Of a DNA stretch of 64,000 nucleotides, positions 51,274 through 62,352 are shown piece by piece. The DNA lies in NCBI GenBank assembly GCA_037039925.1, contig JAXRKP010000530.1, positions 202,501 through 266,500 on the forward strand, written 5' to 3'. Each line of letters begins with the position of its first letter. Positions within the stretch are counted from its first letter, which is position 1. Both the position numbers and the translations under genes were made by a program. This DNA is from Doris montereyensis (lineage: Eukaryota > Mollusca > Gastropoda > Nudibranchia > Dorididae). The notes beneath the pieces were generated by a model. It worked only from the letters and a program-made list of their open reading frames with translations, was not told where the DNA came from and did not search any database.

Positions 51274-52130
51274 GTGATAGTCTACTCTCAAATTTAAGAG
51301 CTCAGAGTCTCAATATATCATCAGTTTACTCCTCCTGTGTCATACTTTTCAGTTTGGCAGCATGGCTTTCCCTCATGCAGTTATTTCCCCTGAAAATTTA
51401 AATGCCTTATACAGTTTATTTTATTTTACTGTTTCCTTCCTCTTATGGCTGTCAGTTCCGAGGGTATATCAGATGTTTTTCTCATGGGTTTGGTGTACAG
51501 CTGGCATCAGAGAAATGTCATGTGACCCCAGCAGTTCATGAATCCCATTGGTCCATCTCCTGGGATTTCCTCTTCGTTCGGATCATGACGATCTGTCGTT
51601 TAACGCTTGAGCTGCTGGTTGACCTGGTGCTAATCTTATGATGTCACCCAACCATTTTATTCTTTGGTACTCTATACATTGTTGTAGATTTAGTGTCATT
51701 CCTCCCCATGGTCTCTGAGATGACGTTTCTTATTCTGTCTGTAAAGGTAACAGAGAGAGACAGAAAAAGGCTGTATATAATGGTGTGAATGCATATCGGT
51801 TAAGCATTTATCTTTGTCCTGGAATGGAAAGTTTCTTGGGATTTGATTTGCTGATACAGAAAAAGTAAAGCTTGTTTTAGACTCAAATGTCATAATGTTA
51901 CTTTCAAGCAAAACGGTTGGTGTAAAATTCTTACAATAAGTTTTGTCAAGGTGCAAAGTCAGATATTATGTATGCACGTAGATAATCATCAATGCCCAGT
52001 GAAGGTAGAATGGGAGAAAGAGGTTGCGGTTGATGTGTCATTAACAACATTAACAGGGTCATATCTGGACTTACTTGCCACTAACCTTTCGTGTCCTGTC
52101 ATGTTGTGTGCAGAAATAGCACCATAGTTA
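51274..52130. other. Gene-free stretch
   Basis: Open frames near 51402-51641 on + and 51696-51956 on - show no family signature. A pyrimidine-rich tract ending TTTTCAG at about 51351 could be an acceptor, but the following frame is not recognisable. Confidence 0.4.
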
Positions 52131-52154
52131 GGTTGACATAGTCAAGATTTTGGT

Positions 52155-53212
52155 TTGATTACCGAGCAGGACAGACGTTGGCTCTCGCCCTTTTACGATT
52201 TCAAGTTTATTTTGTGGTTGAACGACATCAATATGCCAGTTAGTGGACTTCCAACGATGCTGGAATGTATTATCAACAGTATTTTAAAGGAATCTCACCT
52301 CTCCTTCAAAGTAGCTGGAAATCAAGAGCGCACTACCTCGTCCTTCGATTTGATGGCAAGGAGATGGCCGACATGAGTGTGTCGACGGGTCATCATTCAA
52401 CTCCTGCCAGCTTCAGACGGAAGTCACCAAGCCAAGTAAGACGAGACAACTTTAGAGAACAACAACACCATACAAGAGTAGCAACTAAGAGAGCAACAAC
52501 ATCTACGAACACGGACTTTATTGAAAATAAAGAAATTCAAAGTGCTGATATTCAACAAACAAACAACAACAATAAGGCCTTAATCCAGAGTAACGACAGT
52601 GCTATCCATTCAGCGTGTCAACCGTAACATCACCCCTTGACGACACATCTATGGTCGGAAATACAACCAGTGAATCAAACAACCTAGACGACACAGCGAC
52701 AGATACGAAACACTCCGAGAAGAAGATAGATCAACACATTTCTGACACATCTATCATGTCAGACAGTGAAACCGAATATGACAAAGAAAGCTCGCACAAG
52801 TGAGGAAAACTCATCCATGGAAATCCAACAAGGTGGTAACAGTAATCACACACGCTTTGCTGGCATGGTCAAGCAACTTCGCTGTGATAAAGTAAGCCTC
52901 CAGATCTTCAAAATCACGATAGACACAGGAAGGCATATTACACAGCCAGATCGCAACAAGGACATATTAAAGCTCATGCTAGACACATTTCAAACGACAC
53001 ATGTTATTCTTGCCAAGACCGATGATCTCATTATTGAGTATTGCGTTACCAATCAAAGGATAAGAAATTTCATTGTCAAGAACAACGAAGACAACAGCCC
53101 ATATGCGAAAATGCGACAACGACATCTGGCAAGACCAGACGATCTGGATTATGGAGGATTGCGACTATGGAGACCATGTGCACAATATTCAAACATTGCT
53201 ACCCCATCTTAA
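52155..53212 (+). pseudogene. Unknown open frame inside the retro-inserted sequence
   Basis: A frame of roughly 350 codons is split by about two or three frame changes. An early part reads LNDINMPVSGLPTMLE or, in another frame, YYQQYFKGISPLLQSSWKSR. A basic block is STPASFRRKSPSQVRRDNFR (about 52395-52455). A Ser/Thr/Asn-rich low-complexity middle runs to 52800. A folded-looking end carries LRCDKVSLQIFKITIDTG and LMLDTFQTTHVILAKTDDLI. I do not recognise the family with certainty. The FRRKSPSQ-RRD block resembles, from memory, repeated uncharacterised proteins of molluscs and may be an ORF1 of a LINE. No function is assigned. Confidence 0.45.
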
Positions 53213-53583
53213 AAGCTTGATCTTCAAATTATTGAATCTATAATCTATAGAAAGCAAGACAGAGACGAAACAAGTTCTGGAACTCATGACTTGTATGGCC
53301 AATAATATGCATACCTTTTCATCTTAACATTTTCTAAATAATGTTTTGTAGTTCTCAGATAATTATCAATTTGCCATGGTTTGATTGCTGATTCATCACT
53401 TGGATGTCATTGCTGTTTGCCCTTTATTTGCATATTTGTGAATGTATTCATTCAAAGCAAGGTGGACTTTAATAGAGATGCATTGAAGATGGTTAACAAA
53501 TTATTGCATCCATTTTCACCTTAAATACTTGAATATCTGAAATAATGCCTTCATTTGAAATTTGATGTTTTTGATGAATTTTC

Positions 53584-53589
53584 AATAAA
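53584..53589 (+). terminator. Polyadenylation signal of the retro-inserted RNA
   Basis: AATAAA lies about 20 bases before the genomic A tail, the usual distance. Confidence 0.7.
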
Positions 53590-53648
53590 ATGTAACACTA
53601 ACACACACAAAAAAAAAAGAACAAAAAAAAAAGGTTGACGTAGTCAAA

Positions 53649-54530
53649 GTTCTTAGAGTTTGCGGACACATCATCACAATTCAGATTCGATCACTTGACA
53701 TCAAATTGGATGAATTAACATTGAATTTCAACACTGAAAAGTACACTCCATACATAAGAAATACTTAATGCATATAAAGAAATGCTTTTCACTACTCTAG
53801 AGTAGCATATTGTGATGCAGAGACCAATGTTACTGCATATACATGTATCATGATTTTTAGACAATAGGATGGTAAGGGAAGACAGATGCAACAAAAGAAT
53901 CACAATTACAATGATTACATAATATATGTATATAATATATGTACATGTATAATTTCCCAACAGTTTGGAAGGATGAGGAACTCTTTTTCTTGTTTATTTT
54001 GTCACAGTCTTCTGACGGCCATGTTCATGTCGTTATATCTTGAGGTGAATATCTTTAAACATAAACTGATGTAGAGTAGAAATGAAAGCTTCAATGAAAA
54101 GAAAAATCTAGAAGGTTCCATTGCAACAACAATTTGGAATCATTTTTGTGTCGATAATTTAACTTCATGTTTTGTTTCTTTCTTCACATATTTCATGTCA
54201 TCGTTTACCTTTGTTTTAGTGTATCGTTATCATAATGTTTTTTTTTGTGTGTGTGGAAACAAGTAAGTCTGAAGAAAATAAATGTGTAAATTACATGTAA
54301 AATATACTTTTTTGCATTATTATTATGATCTAATGAGTATACAGTGTTGTGTATATGTGTTTTAAAATAATGTGGGTGTCAGCACTGTTAACAATTTAAA
54401 AAATATTTGAGAACTGATATTCACAATACAAATTAAAATAAATTATTGCAAAAGAGCTGAAGATGGCTGTGTAAACTACATATCTGTATGGTACTCACTT
54501 GTGTTGGTCATCATGATGTTTGAGAGTGTG
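53649..54530. other. Gene-free stretch
   Basis: AT-rich, no recognisable exon, SINE or transposon end. Confidence 0.5.
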
Positions 54531-54635
54531 TGATTGGCAGGTGTTACTGGAAGGTCCTACTTCTTTCCTTTCACTCCTTTATTTATCTTTTACCACGCTG
54601 TTATCTCTTAATTCACCCTGGTGGACGAGGTAAAC
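54531..54635 (+). repeat. SINE-like family B, copy 4
   Basis: Contains GGTGTTACTGGAAGGTCCTA, CTGTTATCTCTTAATTCACC and GGTGGACGAGGTAAACTTC. Confidence 0.55.
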
Positions 54636-54829
54636 TTCAAAATGATGTTGGAGAAAAAGGAGATTGATTGTTGAATATATATTTTACATATATACACATA
54701 TCGGTATATATACACATTAACAACTACATGTACTGTCTACAAATAAACAATAATGATAAGTTATAAACAAAACAAATTGAAACTGAATTTTAGAAGTTCA
54801 CATATTATACATTATTATTATACTACGAA

Positions 54830-56455
54830 CCGGGCAGTGGACAGGTAAGCACCTGTATGGAGAGTAGATGATCCCGCCCTCCACGAGTCTCCTGATGCCT
54901 TGTAGACAGGTCTTGGTTGACCAAAGGCTAAGAGAGTTAACCCTGACAAAAAAATAACAACCTGCTGCCTTGCAGGCTGGTCTTGAATGACTAAAGGCTA
55001 AGGGAGTTAACCCTGACATAAAATAACAAGGCCTGGTAGGGGCCTTAAGGTGGCAGCCCCACCATCTACCTAGGGTACAGTGGGCTAATCCCTGCTTATC
55101 CAAAAACAACAGATTCAGAGAAAAAATAAATGTAATATAACTGGCTTGATCTTTGGAAAACGAACTTGGAAACGTACACGGACTGTGAGTTGGAACATAG
55201 AACGTTAGGGCAATAAATGGAAAAGAGTGAGAATTTGTTGCAGATATGGAAAAATTCAAAGTAGATATTTTAGCCATTACAGAAACAAAGCAAAAAGGAC
55301 AAGTAATAGAAAATGTAGGACCGAATCATATTTTAATCTCCTCAGGAGTAGATGTCAAAGCTAGAGCAGGAGTAAGCCTCCTAGTGCATAAAAGACACGA
55401 AGAGCTACTAGAAAGTTGGAAATTTATAAGCCCACGGCTATTAGAGGTAAATATTAAACCAAAAGGACGAGAAATTAAATTATTAATAGATTATGGACCA
55501 AATGAAGACGCAACTAAAGAAGAAAAAGATATATTCGAAAATGATTTACAAATAGCTGCAGAGAATCTTAAATCCAAACAGGAACTAATGCTTTTAGGAG
55601 ATTTAAACACTAGAGTAGATAACAATATAGAAACGTCAGGAGGAGTAATAGGTAAAGAAGGAAGGACAATAACTTCTCCAAATGGAGAGAGCCTCATAGA
55701 TTTGTGCCTAAAGAATGACATGAAAATAGCCAACACCTTTTTTCCTCCTAAAGATATCCACACATATACAAGAGTAAATGAAGACAGGTGTGAAAAGTCA
55801 ATGCTAGACTACATAGTAGTTAGCAGTTCCCTTTTTTACAGTACATTGGATGCAAGAGTAAACAGAGGAGCAGAAATATTTAGTGATCATCACTTAGTGA
55901 TAGCCAAAATGAGATTACTGACTGAGGAAAACAAACAGAAAAGGAAAGAGAAGAAAGCTTCTAAACTCAAAATAGAGGAACTAAATAAACCAGTAGTAAA
56001 ACAGGTATATCAATCTAGGATACAAAGTTTTATCAGTGAAAGACAGATGGATCTGAATGATAGCACAATAGAAGAAAAGTGGCAGATTTATAAAGAAACA
56101 CTCCTCAGTTGTACTGAAGAGGTCTGTGGTAGGAAACAAATTCAAGGAGATAGGAAAAGAACAGCATGGTGGAATGATAATGTCAAGACTAAGATCAAAG
56201 AAAAGAAGGATGCCTGGATTAAATACTTGCAAACAAAGAGACCAGAGGATAGAATAGATTACGTGAATAGAAGAACTCGCCAAAGAGGTAGCTAGGAAAG
56301 CAAAACAGGAACAATGCGAAAAGTTTGGGCAAAGACTTCAAGAAAGCTATCAAGGAAATCAAAAGCTCTCCTGGGGGCAATGGAGAGCATGAGAAAGACC
56401 AAAGCTTGCCCATTTAAGAACGCCAAAGGAGAAATAATGAAAGGAGACAATTGGA
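54830..56455 (+). mobile_element. RTE-like LINE, copy 2 (5' part)
   Basis: It has the same 5' start and repeated leader as copy 1. It covers the endonuclease and the linker before the reverse transcriptase, then stops abruptly near 56455 after ACGCCAAAGGAGAAATAATG. The matching reverse transcriptase and 3' end reappear at 58680-60325, so copies 2 and 3 may be halves of one element split by a 2.2-kb foreign block with about 240 bases lost. Confidence 0.75.
55246..56295 (+). CDS. LINE endonuclease (EEP/APE-like) domain, open frame
   Basis: This is the longest uninterrupted protein in the window, 349 residues. It is an exonuclease-endonuclease-phosphatase fold enzyme that nicks target DNA for retrotransposition. 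Catalytic motifs are visible: LAITETK (Glu, residue ~14), LLGDLNTRVD (Asp and Asn, residue ~120), MLDYIVVSS and FSDHHLVIAKM (Asp-His near residue 215). A lysine-rich helical stretch follows (RLLTEENKQKRKEKKASKLK). The first motif, W-N, lies upstream of the ATG and is cut off by TGA at 55228-55230. The frame closes early at 56295 after a frameshift near RTRQRGS, before the reverse transcriptase. Confidence 0.8.
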   Translation: MEKFKVDILAITETKQKGQVIENVGPNHILISSGVDVKARAGVSLLVHKRHEELLESWKFISPRLLEVNIKPKGREIKLLIDYGPNEDATKEEKDIFENDLQIAAENLKSKQELMLLGDLNTRVDNNIETSGGVIGKEGRTITSPNGESLIDLCLKNDMKIANTFFPPKDIHTYTRVNEDRCEKSMLDYIVVSSSLFYSTLDARVNRGAEIFSDHHLVIAKMRLLTEENKQKRKEKKASKLKIEELNKPVVKQVYQSRIQSFISERQMDLNDSTIEEKWQIYKETLLSCTEEVCGRKQIQGDRKRTAWWNDNVKTKIKEKKDAWIKYLQTKRPEDRIDYVNRRTRQRGS

Positions 56456-56789
56456 TTTCAATCATAGATTCGCTACATGTCATTTGTTTGACGAGATCAT
56501 TGGATAAAACATTTTTTTGTGAACTGTAAATTGACATGGGAAAAGTCATTGATTAGGAAACTGTTATTCACCAAGGACAATCATATGTGGATTTATGTAA
56601 ATGGCAATGAAATTGTTTCAAAGGACACCAAACTTTGACGCTAAGTTTTCGATAAGAATGTATTAATGTCGCACCATATCAAGTTACTATGCAGACTTTC
56701 TAATTAGAATTGAGCAGAATCAATTTGATCAGAAGATAATATATAATGTATCAAATTTGTAAACACCCTTTTTGTATCAGTTTTTTTCT

Positions 56790-57190
56790 TCAAAAAATAC
56801 TACAGCAACGCCCTTCGTTTTGCTCTTTCTGACAGGCTGAGAAAGCTACAGAGAATTCAAAACTTCGCTGCTCAAATGGTTTTCAAGAAGAAAAAAATCA
56901 GATCACGTCTCACTTCTCCAATCCCTCTACTGACTTCCCGTGAAGCAAATAATTGAATATAAATTGCCACATGGACAACCAAATGTCTTAATGATTCTGG
57001 GCCTCAGTATCTAATTGAAACTGTACGTAAAATGCCCCCCACAAGAAATTTGCACTCGTCTAATGACACAATTTTAAAGTGAGCGAGCTTTTGAATTTTC
57101 TGCCCCATAAACTGGGTCTGGAAGTCTGCCTTCAAATTTGTTTTTAAACTCATACTAGATCTAGTCATACCCACCAAACTTATGTTGCAT
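56790..57190 (+). mobile_element. L2/CR1-like LINE C-terminal fragment
   Basis: With frameshifts the + strand reads SNALRFALSDRLRKLQRIQN, FAAQMVFKKKK, CLNDSGPQYLIETVRKMPPT and RNLHSSNDTILK. This is the classic region after the reverse transcriptase in L2/CR1/Jockey-type LINEs. It lies in the block that separates LINE copies 2 and 3. Confidence 0.7.
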
Positions 57191-58160
57191 GCATTTTTGA
57201 TAAAATTAAGTTGTATGCATGTAGTTATTTATAGTTTGTATTAAACTCCTCTTGTAAATCTATTTGAATTATTTCATTCCCACTTGAGACTACATAATTC
57301 TATACTTTTCTTGTATTCAAATCATATTTTATTACTAGTACTGTTATATAGAAAATGTAGATGACGGTTTGATTTTCTACAAGGTTTGTTCTTTGATAGG
57401 GACATATCAGAGGTTGGTAAGAATATCAGACGTATGCATTAACAAATCTTGTGGAGGAGAATGAATGTTTTGGGATTTGGGTTAGATATGCATGACGTAA
57501 AAGAGCATCATTATACCTTAGGTGCACAATCCTGTGGAAAAACCATAATGCAATCAGTGGGTTTTGTACCGGTATTTTAAGGGAACAAGAATAGAACGAC
57601 ATTTGAGTAGCTAGACGAAATCGTAAAATTTTAAGAAAAATGAAGGCAAAAGTAAGATGAAAAGAATATCAATGATAGACAAAGGCCTCTATTTAGATGC
57701 AATTATTTTATAGGAAGGGGGGGGGGTGCACTTGTAGAGAAGAAATGGGTGAAGTGTTGACAATTTAAGGGATTAAATTAGAGATATTTTCAGAGGAAAA
57801 GCATTTTAAATCACCAGGAATCAGAAAAAGCTGATGGTCTGTGGCAAGAAATTAAGGAAGATTTAGAAAAAAGACGAAAGTAAAATAATTAAGCTTGGGG
57901 CGAATTCAACTAATGATGACATTTCTGATAGTATAGAAATAGCCATTAATGATGAGATTGAATAATCTTGTATTGCCATTATTAGGTATGTACTACTGAT
58001 GCATTGTCGTTGTTATTATTATATACATTGCAAGTGATTGAATTGTATGTGAATTCGTTCTTCTATTTCTATGACATATTATGTATATACTTATATTATA
58101 TTCGTGCCCTTAGGTTGATTTTTAATTTTTATGCTCAAAATTGCATCTTTATATTCTTCT
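57191..58160. other. Gene-free stretch
   Basis: AT-rich, with one ACTAGATCTAG palindrome at 57160-57170 just before it and a G run near 57717. No gene recognised. Confidence 0.5.
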
Positions 58161-58435
<275 letters not shown>

Positions 58436-58526
58436 ATGTCTTTTAAGACCGTGATAAGGACCATACTAGATCTAGGTCTTGTACTTGTAGTGTGCTGATG
58501 CCATCGTGCTAATTTGCTAAAGATCG

Positions 58527-58680
58527 AAACCTGGTAATGACCCAATGCTACGATGTAGATTGGCACCTGCTTGTTCATTGGTATCAGGCTGTAAATCCAT
58601 GTCATGTAGTTTATTGCTGCCATTTAGTTATAGGTCCGAACCTGCGAGTGACCCAAGGCTATGAGTAGATTGGCACAGAC
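58527..58680 (+). repeat. Pair of ~45-bp direct repeats
   Basis: AACCTGGTAATGACCCAATG followed by TGTAGATTGGCAC, at about 58529-58571, recurs as AACCTGCGAGTGACCCAAGG followed by GAGTAGATTGGCAC, at about 58637-58677. The second copy ends where LINE copy 3 begins. Confidence 0.7.
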
Positions 58681-59495
58681 CTGGGAGACAAACTATTACA
58701 TGCAATATGTCAACAAGCATGGACGTCCAAACAGGTATCAAACGACTTGAAAAAGGGAACGGTAGTACTAATACATAAGAAATGATCAACTCTGGAAAGC
58801 TCAAACTGTAGAGGGTTATCACTACATAGCGTTCCAGGAAAAGTATATGCCAGGAAAAGAGTAGAGGATGAGATTGAAGAGCATCAGAGTGGATTTAGAC
58901 CAGGAAGAAGTGTACAAACCACATTTTTACAATTAGACAAATAATAGAAAAATTCCTTGAGAGAAACATTGACCTGCACCTGTGTTTTATTGACTTAGAA
59001 AAGGCATTTGACACTGTGAGCATTCCTTAAAAGAACACAATGTAGAGCAAAATTTAATAGAAGCCATTAAAAGTTTTTACAATAAACCAACATGTGCAGT
59101 GAGAGTAGCTAGAAATGTATGTGAAGAATTTGATGTAAATATAGGAGTAAGACAGGGTTGTGTCCTAAATCCTCTTTTGTTTTTATCACATGTATGGATT
59201 CACTTGCAAAAGCATCCACAAAAATGAAGAAAATGAATGTAGGTATGTGGAAGCTCAAAAACCAGTAAATGTATCAATGCTTTCATTTGCCGATGATTTA
59301 GTTCTGTATGGAAAATCAGAAAGTGACCTTTAGTCGAATATCAACATTATGAACAATGAACTAAATAAAAGAGGAATGAGCGTAAATGCAAAGAAAACCA
59401 AAATAATGCTAGTAACTAGGGAAGCTAAAACACAAAATCTTAAATTGGGCAGGGAGAATTAAGAACAAGTTCACAGCTACAATTACCTAGAAGTA

Positions 59496-60101
59496 ATGAT
59501 TAACTCAGAGGGAAAACTAAGAGAAGAAATCAGCCAGAGAATCAAAAAAGCAAGTGCAATATATAACCATCTAGGAAAGACATTTGTAGGTAATCAAGAA
59601 TTGTCACCAAAAACCAAAATGACAGTATACAATACAGTTTATTGTCCTACTCTCGTCTATGACAGCGAAACCTGGATCTTAGACAGTAGACAATACAGTA
59701 GAGTACGGGCAGCTGAAATAAAATATCTAAGAAGAGTAGTAGGGAAAACTAAAAAAGACAAAATCAAAAACACAACAATAAGAGATGAAATCAAAGCAGA
59801 TGGCATAAAAACTAAGATAGAAACAAATCAATTGAGATGGTTTGGGCATGTAAGAATGAATGACAATAGAATAACTAAATCAGTATACAGTGCTAAAGCC
59901 CAAGGTAAAAGACCAAAAAGCAGACCTCGTAGAAAGTGGGAAAAAGATATAAAAGAGGCATTGAAGCAGAGAAATTTAACTTTTTTACGGAAGGAAACAG
60001 AAAATACTAGGACAGGGTATTCTGGAGAAAGATCATCTCGGGCATATGAACCCATATACCGAAATGTAGAATGGGAACTGATAAAGAAAGAAAGAAAGTA
60101 A
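59496..60101 (+). pseudogene. LINE polyprotein C-terminal segment
   Basis: An open frame of 201 residues begins MINSEGKLREEISQRIKKAS. It contains the thumb-like segment SPKTKMTVYNTVYCPTLVYD and the conserved LRWFGHVRMNDNR motif that ends RTE-like polyproteins. The basic end GKRPKSRPRRKWEKDIKEAL follows. The frame is the distal part of the broken polyprotein and not a separate gene. Confidence 0.8.
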
Positions 60102-60325
60102 AACAATTGTAAAATAAGTGTTCAATTGTAAAACAATTGTAAAATAAGTATTCAATTGTAAAACAATTGTAGAATAAGTGTTCAATTGTAAAACAGTTGT
60201 AAAATAAGTGTTCAACTGTGAAACAATTGTAAAATAAGTGTTCAATTGTAAAGCAATTGTAAAATAAGTGTTCAATTGTAAAACAACTGTAAAATAAGTG
60301 TTCAATTGTAAATCAATTCTAAAAC
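60102..60325 (+). repeat. 30-bp tandem array forming the LINE 3' tail
   Basis: Seven units with exact 30-base spacing start TTCAATTGTAAAACAATTGT at 60121, 60151, 60181, 60211, 60241, 60271 and 60301, preceded by a partial unit. Each unit is itself two diverged copies of a TTGTAAAA core. Shorter arrays of ATTGTAAAAT/ATTGTAAAGT lie at 60795-60850 and 62273-62352. Confidence 0.93.
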
Positions 60326-60359
60326 AAATGTGATATTGTATTTGTTGTGGGTTTCTTTA

Positions 60360-60793
60360 AGAGGATAGCGAGTTTATTTCTATGGAATGATAGAAGCAAT
60401 ATTTAATTTCCGTTTCTGTTTTTCCCTGCTTTTTACTTACGTACTTAGCCCCCAAAGCTGTTGTATGATCATAGGCCATGACTGCCTGCTGAATTCCTCT
60501 CCAGTTGGTCCCCTGCAACCTTCTCTACTCTTCAGTGTCTCGCCTCCGGGTGCTGCAAGGACAGCCTCTCTTCCTGTTTTCCTGCAGGTTCCAGGTCGGG
60601 TACTGCGTGTGGTGTTGGATAATGATTTCCTGAGGGTGTGTCTAATCCAACCCTATTCTCTGCATGATCTGTATGGCCACTGGTTCATGTTCCAAAGGTC
60701 TTACCCGTAGCAAACTGGGACCTCTCCAACAGGGGTGAGGAGCAGAATAAATACCCCGCTGTCGCTCCATCCATGTGTGCCATAGGTGACTAA
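60360..60793 (+). repeat. Downstream unit U, copy 1
   Basis: GATAGCGAGTTTATTTCTAT starts a unit shared with 62381 onwards. Later blocks are CCAGTTGGTC, CTGCAGGTTCCAGGTC, TGAGGGTGTGTCTAATCCAA and CCAAAGGTCTTACCCGT. It follows the 30-bp array directly. No protein family recognised on either strand. Confidence 0.75.
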
Positions 60794-60839
60794 TGTTGTA
60801 AAATAATTGTAAAATAACTGTAATATTGTAAAATAACTA

Positions 60840-61275
60840 TAAAATAATTCCTGTCCAGTTGGTCCTCTGCATCATTATCTGGTCTTCAATGTATGGCCGT
60901 CAGGTGCTGCAACGTCAGCCTCTCTTTTATCTTGCAGGTTCCAGGTCAGGGACTGGCTTGTGGTGCTGGATGCTGGTTTCATGAGGGTGTGTCTATTCCA
61001 ATCCCACTTTCTCGGTAGGATCTATAGGGCTGATGGTTCCTGTCCAACTCGCTACCAAAGGTCTTACATATGGGAACCGGGACCTTTCCAACAGAGGAGA
61101 GCAGCAGAATAGGTACTCTCCATCCATACTTGGAATAAAAGGTGACTAAGAATGCCTCACCTCGTCTGTTCTTCCTTTAAGGTGTACATTTGTTACTTAA
61201 GAAGTAAAGTAGTAGTTTTGTTATTATTGTTATATCAAAACCTGAACATTGTTTGAATTTGTTTTTTGAAAGGTA
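60840..61275 (+). repeat. Downstream unit U, copy 2
   Basis: Begins ATTCCTGTCCAGTTGGTCC directly after a short ATTGTAAAAT array. It follows copies 1 and 3 to the shared end TAAAGTAGTAGTTTTGTTAT and CTGAACATTGTTT. It lacks the first 120 bases of the unit. Confidence 0.8.
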
Positions 61276-61414
61276 TTCACTTCCTGCCTACGAAGAGTAT
61301 GGCATCGGAGTAGGCCTTGGCAGGCGGAGCTTGTCCTCTAGTTGTGCGCATAGGAGTGGGACGCTAGTGAGGCAGAACAAATAATCGTTTGCAATTTACC
61401 CAAACCATCAACAG

Positions 61415-61575
61415 TCCTCACCATCGAGTTTTCGGTTTGAGTGTGTCTTCGTATCCTATGCATTCTGATCCTGTCCTCGCGTTGAAGTCTCCCACAAGTA
61501 TGGTGATATCACTGTAATTCCTCTCCTGTCCAGCACAGTTTGTAGATGCTGGTAGAAATCATCTTTTTTCTTCCT
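61415..61575 (-). mobile_element. LINE endonuclease fragment, different subfamily
   Basis: The complementary strand reads YQHLQTVLDRRG, then after a shift NYSDITILVGDFNARTGSEC and IGYEDTLK. GDFNA is the endonuclease active-site motif. Only about 160 bases are recognisable. It is unlike the EN of copies 1 and 2. Confidence 0.65.
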
Positions 61576-61799
61576 CCGCATCCCTGCTTTTTAACGTCTT
61601 GTTATCATTAGTTTCACCATTCTACCAATTATCAGCGCTGCTGGTTGAGTTGTGAAAACACAAAGTACTAATTTAATGATTTTAATAGTTGGTTTGATCT
61701 TTTTTACCCTTTATTTGTATTTAGTCACTATCTGTTTAACTACCTAAAACGAATTATAAAGGGGAAAAGAAAGAAAAGTAGTTTTGTTATTGTTATATC

Positions 61800-61965
61800 A
61801 CTGCTTCCCATTGTGTGATGCCGGAGGTATTACTTAGAACTAGATTCTAAATATTTCTCGTTTGTTGTCTGACGAAGGGTTATACCCGAAACGTCGCGTG
61901 TTTGTTCTGTCTTTATTAGTGGAGTTGTCACTTATTGTCATATTTCGCCTGCTTCCCATTTATTG
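61800..61965 (+). repeat. Hammerhead-bearing dispersed repeat, copy 3
   Basis: Matches 19680-19850 over ATTGTGTGATGCC, ATATTTCTCGTTTGT, the core, TTTGTTCTGTCTTTATTA and GGAGTTGTCACTTATTGT. It is the best-matched pair of the three copies. Confidence 0.75.
61869..61895 (+). ncRNA. Hammerhead-ribozyme-like core, copy 3
   Basis: CTGACGA, A, GGG-TTATA-CCC, GAAAC, GTC: identical to the core at 19754-19780. The bases flanking it (TTGT before, GCGT after) allow a short stem I with one G-C and G-U pairs, better than in copy 1. Whether it cleaves is untested. Confidence 0.6.
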
Positions 61966-62272
61966 ACACTGATGGCTGAGATGCGAAAAATAGTAACAAC
62001 AGTTACTAACTTCTTCTAACTCTTCATGTTATTATTGAGTTATCATTCCATTGCATCCTCGCAATCACTACAGAAAATTATACAGTTCTCATTTTATCTT
62101 CTGTCTTGTGTCTGTGAGAGAATCAAATATTTAATTGTTGTGGTTTTAAGTTAAAGATGTCATAACATGTGTGAAAATTTGCAAAAATAATCATTTCAAA
62201 TTTGTTTGACAACAAAAATGACAGAAACTACAGGAATGAAAGAAAGTAGCAAGAATGATGTTATTGGCAAGG
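61966..62272. other. Spacer
   Basis: No element recognised. Confidence 0.5.
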
Positions 62273-62352
62273 TTGTAAAATAATTGTAAAGTAATTGTAA
62301 AGTAATTGTAAAGTAATTGTAAAATAATTGTAAAGTAATTGTAAAGTAATTG

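Larger units (their letters stand above)
52147..53632 (+). mobile_element. Retro-inserted polyadenylated sequence with flanking target repeats
   Basis: The insert is bounded by imperfect 16-bp direct repeats, GGTTGACATAGTCAAG (52131-52146) and GGTTGACGTAGTCAAA (53633-53648). It ends in an interrupted A tail (53609-53632) about 20 bases after AATAAA at 53584-53589. That is the mark of LINE-driven insertion of a polyadenylated RNA. It has no introns by its mode of origin. The coding content is described separately. Confidence 0.75.
58680..60325 (+). mobile_element. RTE-like LINE, copy 3 (5' part lost, 3' end present)
   Basis: It starts within the reverse transcriptase, equivalent to copy 1 at 47107. 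FLERNIDLHLCFIDLEKAFD (motif A, about 58955-59005), NIGVRQGCVLNPLLF (motif B, about 59142-59180) and SFADDLVLYGKS (motif C, about 59281-59320) are visible, separated by frame changes. A C-terminal open frame runs to 60101, followed by a 30-bp repeat tail. Catalytic residues are kept, so the element is fairly young or partly broken by sequence errors. Confidence 0.8.

Noticed and set aside
51402..51641. Possible membrane protein exon
   Set aside because: Hydrophobic only in part, no family signature, and no clear splice sites pairing with neighbours.
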